Shown here: piece by piece, positions 58,253 to 64,000 of the stretch
Layout of the letters: each line of letters starts with the position of its first letter
How positions within the stretch are numbered: position 1 is the stretch's first letter
Assembly: GCA_012270045.1 (NCBI GenBank)
Contig: JAAXJC010000153.1
Coordinates: 43,655 to 107,654 of the forward strand
Length of the DNA: 64,000 nt
Direction of reading: 5' to 3'
Source: Luminiphilus sp.
GTDB taxonomy: Bacteria > Pseudomonadota > Gammaproteobacteria > Pseudomonadales > Halieaceae
Notes under the pieces: generated by a model
Database searches by the model: none
Seen by the model: the letters and a program-made list of their open reading frames with translations, nothing else
Told to the model about the DNA's origin: nothing
Made by a program: the position numbers and the translations under genes

Positions 58253-59764
58253 TCAATATTGTCGGAGCTGCAAATTCGGCATGTCCCCCCTGGCAGCCAG
58301 GGTTTCGATAATATCCTCACCCTGCCCTCGGGATTCAATACCCACAATTTGCACCCGGTAAAACAATTCATTTGACCGGTATTCCACGGCTACTTTGGCG
58401 GCGTAGCCCGCATCCTCTATCTGTTGCGCCTTTTTATCCGCTTCAAGGCCCTGGGCATAGGTATCTACATAAATAAACCAGCCCCCGGGTCCGGTTCCAG
58501 TTGTGGGTGACGGTGTCGGTGGCATGGCTGCTGCCGTTGGGCTGGTCTCGGGGGCGGGTGTTTCAACGGCCGGGTCCAGGGCATCGACTGGTTTTGCAGG
58601 GGCCAGAGAGCTGTCCTCTCCCACCCACAGGGGTCCTATTTTGTAGGCGTCCTCCAGTTCGGCTGCAGCTGCTTTTGCCTCTGTTTGTGTTGAGAAGCCC
58701 ACGGCACGAACCCGGTACAGGGTGCGGCCTCCGGTATCCACGGTCTGGGTGATGGCATTGAATCCCTCCCCGACAAGCTTATCCCGCCAACTCTCAGCCG
58801 TCGTTGACTTCGAATAGGCCGCCACGTTGACAAACCAAGCCCCAGTGACGACCTCTGTGGGTTCAGGGGGGGTGCTATCGTTATCTGCCACCGCTGATTC
58901 TGGTTGTGGCGCCGCCACCGGTGCGGGCGGCGGGTCTTCTGAAACCCTTGTCTCAGGCTCTTCCGGGGCAATTTCAACCTCGGCCACGGGCACGGGTGCC
59001 TCGGCCTCGACACCCCCCGCGCTTGCATCGAGCTCAGCCTGTAAGTCGCTGATCATTGAATTGGCGACGTTGTATTGATCACGCAGGGATGAGAGTTGCA
59101 TTTGAAGGGCCTGGTTTTCCGCTGCCAACTCAGCTTCCGCGCCGGCGTCCAGGTCACCCATGGACTTGGGAGTGGACTGCTGTTGCTCGAGTTCGACGAT
59201 GCGCTGCTGCAGCGCGGTGCGTTCAGAGATCGCGCCCCAACCGCCAATCATCAACAAGACCACGGCTACAGCACCCCCCAGGGTGGGCCAAAGGGGCAGG
59301 CGACCGGCCGACCCGGTGCCGACTATCTGGTGATCTGTCAGCAAATCCTCTGAGGAAAAATTAATGTTCTCCCCGGTCTTTGCGGTGGGCGGCGCCTTTT
59401 CGGGGCGGGCACTGCTGTCTGCAGGCGCCTTGGGCGGTGCCGGACTCGGATCGGGTGCCGCCGCGAGATCATCCTCGGAGAACCAGTCGGCTTCCGGCTC
59501 GCTATCGGCCGCCGGCGCGAAGTCGGGTTCCGGCGGCGCGTCCTCCGCCGTCAGCCAACCCGCATCGTCCACTTCCGGTCTTTCGGGGGTTTCCTCTTTG
59601 CCCTGCTGATCGGGCTCCGACTCAGCATCACTGAGCCAATCCGAGTCTGAATCGCTGTCGTCCTGATCACCATTCCACTCCTTGGGCGGGGTCATGACAC
59701 GACGCTTCTCGTCTTCATCACGGTCATCCATAGCCGTTTCGATCCTCTGTTTTGACTGCGACAT
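58253..59764 (-). CDS. SPOR-domain membrane protein (two SPOR-like repeats, acidic cytoplasmic N-terminus)
   Basis: Asp/Glu/Pro-rich N-terminus, TM segment (LPLWPTLGGAVAVVLLMIGGWGAI), coiled-coil stretch, then GAWFVNVAAYSKSTTAESWRDKL...YRVRAVGF and GGWFIYVDTYAQGLEADKKAQQIEDAGY...YRVQIVGI. Confidence 0.8.
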   Translation of the reverse strand: MSQSKQRIETAMDDRDEDEKRRVMTPPKEWNGDQDDSDSDSDWLSDAESEPDQQGKEETPERPEVDDAGWLTAEDAPPEPDFAPAADSEPEADWFSEDDLAAAPDPSPAPPKAPADSSARPEKAPPTAKTGENINFSSEDLLTDHQIVGTGSAGRLPLWPTLGGAVAVVLLMIGGWGAISERTALQQRIVELEQQQSTPKSMGDLDAGAEAELAAENQALQMQLSSLRDQYNVANSMISDLQAELDASAGGVEAEAPVPVAEVEIAPEEPETRVSEDPPPAPVAAPQPESAVADNDSTPPEPTEVVTGAWFVNVAAYSKSTTAESWRDKLVGEGFNAITQTVDTGGRTLYRVRAVGFSTQTEAKAAAAELEDAYKIGPLWVGEDSSLAPAKPVDALDPAVETPAPETSPTAAAMPPTPSPTTGTGPGGWFIYVDTYAQGLEADKKAQQIEDAGYAAKVAVEYRSNELFYRVQIVGIESRGQGEDIIETLAARGDMPNLQLRQY

Positions 59765-59916
59765 TAATGTGTGGGTTGCTTACCCCAACCGCACGGCCTG
59801 CCACTCCATTGATTGTCATGAGTTCTGGCACTAAAACAAGTGCAAACTTGGTTAAAGTACACGATGTTATCGGGCGCCGATCGGGTCAATGGATGATTTT
59901 CCGGTAGACTTTGACC

Positions 59917-62064
59917 ATGGATGTGTCTGATATTTTGGCTGATCTCAATGCGGCACAGCGGGAAGCTGTGGCTGCGGAGCCCGGCAACCTTCTGGTACTG
60001 GCGGGAGCCGGCTCGGGCAAAACCCGTGTTCTGGTACACCGTATCGCCTGGCTGATCCGGGCCGACGGCGTCTCCCCCAACGCCGTGCTGGCGGTAACCT
60101 TTACCAACAAGGCTGCCCGGGAAATGCGCCTTCGCATCGAAACCATGCTGGGCTTGCCTACCCATGGCATGTGGGTGGGTACCTTCCACGGACTCGCCCA
60201 CCGGCTGCTCAAGCAGCATTGGTCTGAGGCGGGATTGCCCCAGAACTTCCAGATATTGGACAGTGATGACCAGCTCCGCCTGGTGAAACGCGTCTGTCGT
60301 GAGCTCGATCTCGACGAGGCGCGCTGGCCACCCCGGCAGGCCCAGTGGTACATCAACGCCCAAAAAGATGAGGGTTTACGCGCCCGGCACATCGAGCCTC
60401 CCTTCGGAGACCTGTACGCAAAAACCATGCATCGGCTCTACACGGCCTATGAGGAGGCCTGCGAACGGGGTGGGCTGGTCGATTTTGCCGAACTATTGCT
60501 GCGCGCCCATGAACTGTGGCTCAAGTCTCCCGACACCCTCGCCCACTACCGGCGGCGTTTCCGCTCGATACTGGTTGATGAGTTCCAGGACACCAACACC
60601 ATCCAATATGCCTGGCTACGAGTGCTGGCGGGGGACGAAGTACCCGTGGTGGCCGTGGGGGATGACGACCAATCCATTTATGGTTGGCGCGGTGCCAAAA
60701 TTGAAAATATCCACCGCTTCTCAGAGGACTTTTCACCCGCGCAAACCATCCGCCTGGAACAAAATTACCGCTCCACACAAACGATTCTGGATGCCGCCAA
60801 CAGCCTGATAGGCCATAACTTTGGCCGGTTGGGTAAGGAGCTGTGGACCGCCGGCGATCCCGGCGACCCGATCAGCCTGTACGCCGGCTTCAACGAGCAG
60901 GATGAGGCCCGGTTTATTGTCGAGCGGATAGACGGCTGGGTTGGGGAGGGCAACGCCAGACGATCCAGCGCCATTCTGTACCGATCCAACGCCCAGTCCC
61001 GGGTGTTGGAGGAGGCCCTGATCAGGGCCCAGATACCTTATCGAATTTATGGTGGGCAGCGCTTTTACGAGCGACTGGAGATTCGCAACGCCCTGGCCTA
61101 CATGCGCCTGCTGCTGACCCGAAGCGATGACATGGCCCTGGAGCGTGTGCTCAACATCCCGCCCCGGGGTATTGGTAACAAGACCGCCGAACAGCTGCGG
61201 GATCTGGCCCGCAGCCGACAGGTGCCGCTGTGGCAGGCCATCACTATTGCCCGGGATGAAAAATTGTTCACCCCCCGGGCGCTGAATGCCCTGGTCGGTT
61301 TTATGGCCCTGGTGGATGAACTGGATTCGGGAACGCTGGAGCTGCCCCTGGAGGAACTCACCGAGCACGTTGTGGCGCAGTCGGGTCTACTTGAATACCA
61401 CCGAGCTGAAAAGGGCGAGCGCGGACAGGCTCGGGTTGAGAACCTGGAGGAACTGGTATCCGCTGCCAAGACCTTTGTGCCTGAAGAGACTGAATTGTCA
61501 GCGTTACAGCAGTTTCTGGATGCCGCCGCCCTCGATGCCGGCGATGCCCAGGCCGACCCCCATGAGGACAGCGTGCAGTTGATGACCCTGCATTCTGCCA
61601 AGGGTCTTGAATTTCCCCTGGTGTTTTTGGCGGGTATGGAGGAAAACCTGTTTCCCCACCGCATGTCGTTGGATGAACCCGGCCGTCTGGAGGAGGAGCG
61701 CAGGCTGTGTTACGTGGGAGTTACCCGGGCCATGCAGAAATTGGTGCTCACCTATGCAGAGAGCCGTCGCATACACGGGTCCGAGTCCTACAACACGGCC
61801 TCCCGGTTTGTTCGGGAGATCCCCGCAGAACTGATCCATGAGGTGCGACTGGGTGCCTCGGTATCCCGGCCGCTGGCGACACTGGCACCGGCCGCCCACG
61901 CGGAGAGCGGGGTTAGCCTGGGCCAGCGGGTTATGCACAAGGTGTTTGGTGAAGGCGTGGTGACAAACTTCGAGGGCCGGGGTGCCAATGCCCGGGTTGA
62001 GGTCAGTTTCGCCGAGGGTTCCAAATGGCTGGTGCTGCAATACGCAAACTTACAAACACTTTGA
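59917..62064 (+). CDS. uvrD: DNA helicase II (UvrD/Rep family)
   Basis: LNAAQREAVAAEPGNLLVLAGAGSGKTRVLVHRIAWLI, VDEFQDTNTIQYAW, GDDDQSIYGWRGA, LMTLHSAKGLEFP, CYVGVTRAMQKL. Confidence 0.95.
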   Translation: MDVSDILADLNAAQREAVAAEPGNLLVLAGAGSGKTRVLVHRIAWLIRADGVSPNAVLAVTFTNKAAREMRLRIETMLGLPTHGMWVGTFHGLAHRLLKQHWSEAGLPQNFQILDSDDQLRLVKRVCRELDLDEARWPPRQAQWYINAQKDEGLRARHIEPPFGDLYAKTMHRLYTAYEEACERGGLVDFAELLLRAHELWLKSPDTLAHYRRRFRSILVDEFQDTNTIQYAWLRVLAGDEVPVVAVGDDDQSIYGWRGAKIENIHRFSEDFSPAQTIRLEQNYRSTQTILDAANSLIGHNFGRLGKELWTAGDPGDPISLYAGFNEQDEARFIVERIDGWVGEGNARRSSAILYRSNAQSRVLEEALIRAQIPYRIYGGQRFYERLEIRNALAYMRLLLTRSDDMALERVLNIPPRGIGNKTAEQLRDLARSRQVPLWQAITIARDEKLFTPRALNALVGFMALVDELDSGTLELPLEELTEHVVAQSGLLEYHRAEKGERGQARVENLEELVSAAKTFVPEETELSALQQFLDAAALDAGDAQADPHEDSVQLMTLHSAKGLEFPLVFLAGMEENLFPHRMSLDEPGRLEEERRLCYVGVTRAMQKLVLTYAESRRIHGSESYNTASRFVREIPAELIHEVRLGASVSRPLATLAPAAHAESGVSLGQRVMHKVFGEGVVTNFEGRGANARVEVSFAEGSKWLVLQYANLQTL

Positions 62065-62120
62065 TTCGGCACTATTGGTAAGCCGGCCTGTGGCGGCCCA
62101 TTAAAATAAGGAGTGTGTCC

Positions 62121-63278
62121 ATGTTTGAGCGACGCTTTTTACCGGTGGTGGTTGTCGCCCTTGTGGCCCTGCTGGTGCTGGTGACCGGCTTGTGGGCGGT
62201 GGACAGCAATCGCCAGTCAACAACAGAGGTTGATCCCTCCGGGCAACCTCGCCAGATCGTCCACAACTGGAAGTTGGTAACAACCTGGCCAAAGAATCTG
62301 CCGGGGCTGGGCACTGCGCCGGAAAACTTCGCACGCTATGTCAACGAAATGAGCGCCGGCCGAATGCAGGTTCGGGTGTTTGGCGCCGGGGAGATCGTAC
62401 CTGCGTTCGAGGTTTTTGATGCGGTGTCCCAGGGCGCTGCCGAGGTCGGACACGGCGCAAGCTACTACTGGAAGGGCAAAATTCCCGCTTCGGTTTTTTT
62501 CACCGCAGTCCCCTTTGGCATGACGGCCCAGGAAATGAACGGCTGGCTGCATTATGGGGGTGGCCTGGAGTTATGGCAGGAGCTTTATGCGCCCTTTGGC
62601 GTCATCCCTTTTGCGGGCGGTAGTTCGGGTGTACAGATGGCAGGCTGGTTCAACCGAGAACTGAAAACCACCCAGGACCTGGTGGGTTTGAAGATGCGTA
62701 TTCCCGGCCTGGCCGGAGAAGTATTTGACGCGGCCGGCGGCACGGCGGTTCGAATCGCCGGTGGTGAAGTCTATACGTCCATGCAAACAGGCGTGATTGA
62801 CGCGGTGGAATGGGTCGGACCGTACAACGACAGGACGTTGGGACTCAATGAGGTCGCTGAGTTCTATTATTACCCGGGCTGGCACGAGCCCGGCGCCCTG
62901 CTGGAGTTCACGGTCAATGCCAAAGCCTTCGCCAAGCTGTCACCCGATTTACAGGCCATTGTTCGTGCCGCCGCCCGTGCCGCGAACCAGGATATGCTCG
63001 ACGAATTCACTGCCCGCAACAATGAATCACTGCAACAGCTGTTGCAGGCCGGCACCAAACTGCGCCCCCTTCCAGACGACATACTTGCCCTGCTCTACGA
63101 AAAATCGCTGGTGGCCATGGCGAAGCTGCGGGCCGCTGACCCAAGGGCGGAAAAGATTGCCCGGTCCTATGATGCTTTTGCCACCAATGTCAGGGCTTAC
63201 CACGAGATATCAGAGCGCGCCTATCTCAATGCCCGGGACAAGGTGCTGCCGCCGGTCATGCCCGAGCCGGTTGACTAG
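62121..63278 (+). CDS. TRAP transporter substrate-binding protein (DctP family)
   Basis: WKLVTTWPKNLPGLGTAPENFARYVNEMSAGRMQVRVFGAGEIVPAFEVFDAVSQGAAEVGHGASYYWKGK; GGEVYTSMQTGVIDAVEWVGPYND. Confidence 0.9.
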   Translation: MFERRFLPVVVVALVALLVLVTGLWAVDSNRQSTTEVDPSGQPRQIVHNWKLVTTWPKNLPGLGTAPENFARYVNEMSAGRMQVRVFGAGEIVPAFEVFDAVSQGAAEVGHGASYYWKGKIPASVFFTAVPFGMTAQEMNGWLHYGGGLELWQELYAPFGVIPFAGGSSGVQMAGWFNRELKTTQDLVGLKMRIPGLAGEVFDAAGGTAVRIAGGEVYTSMQTGVIDAVEWVGPYNDRTLGLNEVAEFYYYPGWHEPGALLEFTVNAKAFAKLSPDLQAIVRAAARAANQDMLDEFTARNNESLQQLLQAGTKLRPLPDDILALLYEKSLVAMAKLRAADPRAEKIARSYDAFATNVRAYHEISERAYLNARDKVLPPVMPEPVD

Positions 63279-63679
63279 CTGATACCCGGGCGTTGTATAG
63301 CCCGGGTGCGTTTATCGTCACCGATAGCGACATACACGAATGTGCCCTCAGTGACCTTTATCGGCTCGCCATCCTGTCGCGAGTTAATCCAAACCTCCAC
63401 CACCACACGCACGGAGCTGCGGCCGATCTCCAGAATGTCCGAGTAACAGCTGACCACGGCCCCCACATGCACCGGGGTAAGAAAGACCATTCCATCCACG
63501 GCGACCGTGGCCACTCGGCCGCCGGCCACTTCACAGGCGGTGACGTAGCCTGCGAGGTCCATCTGGGACATCAGCCAGCCGCCAAAAATATCGCCATGGG
63601 GGTTGGTATCTGCCGGCATGGCAACCGCCTGTAAACTCAACTCGCCCTGGGGCGTCGGGTTCATATCGAGGTCAGTCAT
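63275..63679 (-). CDS. Acyl-CoA thioesterase (YciA-like hotdog fold)
   Basis: MPADTNPHGDIFGGWLMSQMDLAGYVTACEVAGGRVATVAVDGMVFLTPVHVGAVVSCY. Confidence 0.9.
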   Translation of the reverse strand: MTDLDMNPTPQGELSLQAVAMPADTNPHGDIFGGWLMSQMDLAGYVTACEVAGGRVATVAVDGMVFLTPVHVGAVVSCYSDILEIGRSSVRVVVEVWINSRQDGEPIKVTEGTFVYVAIGDDKRTRAIQRPGIS

Positions 63680-63750
63680 GGATCAATCTGCCTTTGGCCA
63701 GGGAGTTATCGCCCGATCATACCGACTGTTTTGCCTACCTGTCCTGCGGT

Positions 63751-64000
63751 TCAGCCCCTAAGCTGCGCCGGCAGCCAGGTGGCCAGTTCGGGGATCATCC
63801 AGAGCATGGCCAGCAGGGCGATCTGCAGCATTACAAAGGGTATGACGCCCCGGTATAGCTGCGCCGTTTGCAAACCCTCCGGTGCCACGCCGCGCAGGTA
63901 AAACAAGGCAAAGCCAAAGGGTGGTGTCAAAAAGGACGTCTGCAGGTTGATCGCCACCATGATTCCCAGCCAGATCGGGTCGAAGCCCATGGCCAGCAGT
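63751..64000 (-). CDS. TRAP transporter large permease (DctM family), C-terminal fragment truncated by window edge
   Basis: LLAMGFDPIWLGIMVAINLQTSFLTPPFGFALFYLRGVAP, typical DctM C-terminal region. Confidence 0.88.
   Translation of the reverse strand, partial: LLAMGFDPIWLGIMVAINLQTSFLTPPFGFALFYLRGVAPEGLQTAQLYRGVIPFVMLQIALLAMLWMIPELATWLPAQLRG

Noticed and set aside
62748-62762. GGTTCGAATCG resembling a tRNA T-loop
   Set aside because: Lies inside the TRAP binding-protein coding sequence; no acceptor stem or anticodon arm around it.

Overview
The window reads as a gammaproteobacterial chromosome segment spanning the replication-origin region. Identities come from recognising protein motifs and gene order; no database search was run. 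Genes from cytochrome c/dsbA through polA, the aa3/caa3-type cytochrome c oxidase cluster, aroE-hemF-tsaC-dprA, def-fmt-rsmB-trkA-trkH, djlA/lpxL, glyQS and gyrB-recF-dnaN-dnaA lie left of the dnaA-rpmH divergence point. Genes rpmH-rnpA-yidD-yidC-mnmE-mnmG-rsmG-parA-parB-atpIBEFHAGDC-glmU-glmS lie to its right. A small-protein stretch (about 55.8-58.2 kb), a SPOR protein, uvrD, a TRAP substrate-binding protein, a thioesterase and a truncated TRAP permease complete the window. Most of the window is conserved core genome. No CRISPR array, IS element, rRNA, tRNA or defence system was recognised. The most notable observations are: two perfect 16-bp parS palindromes inside recF; two origin-like intergenic regions (dnaA-rpmH and mnmE-mnmG); an apparent in-frame fusion of SURF1 with a second membrane protein in a cox cluster that lacks a recognisable ctaA; two short ORFs (39 and 44 aa) missing from the supplied ORF track; a promoter plus GC-rich hairpin ahead of atpI; and a G9 homopolymer inside atpI.
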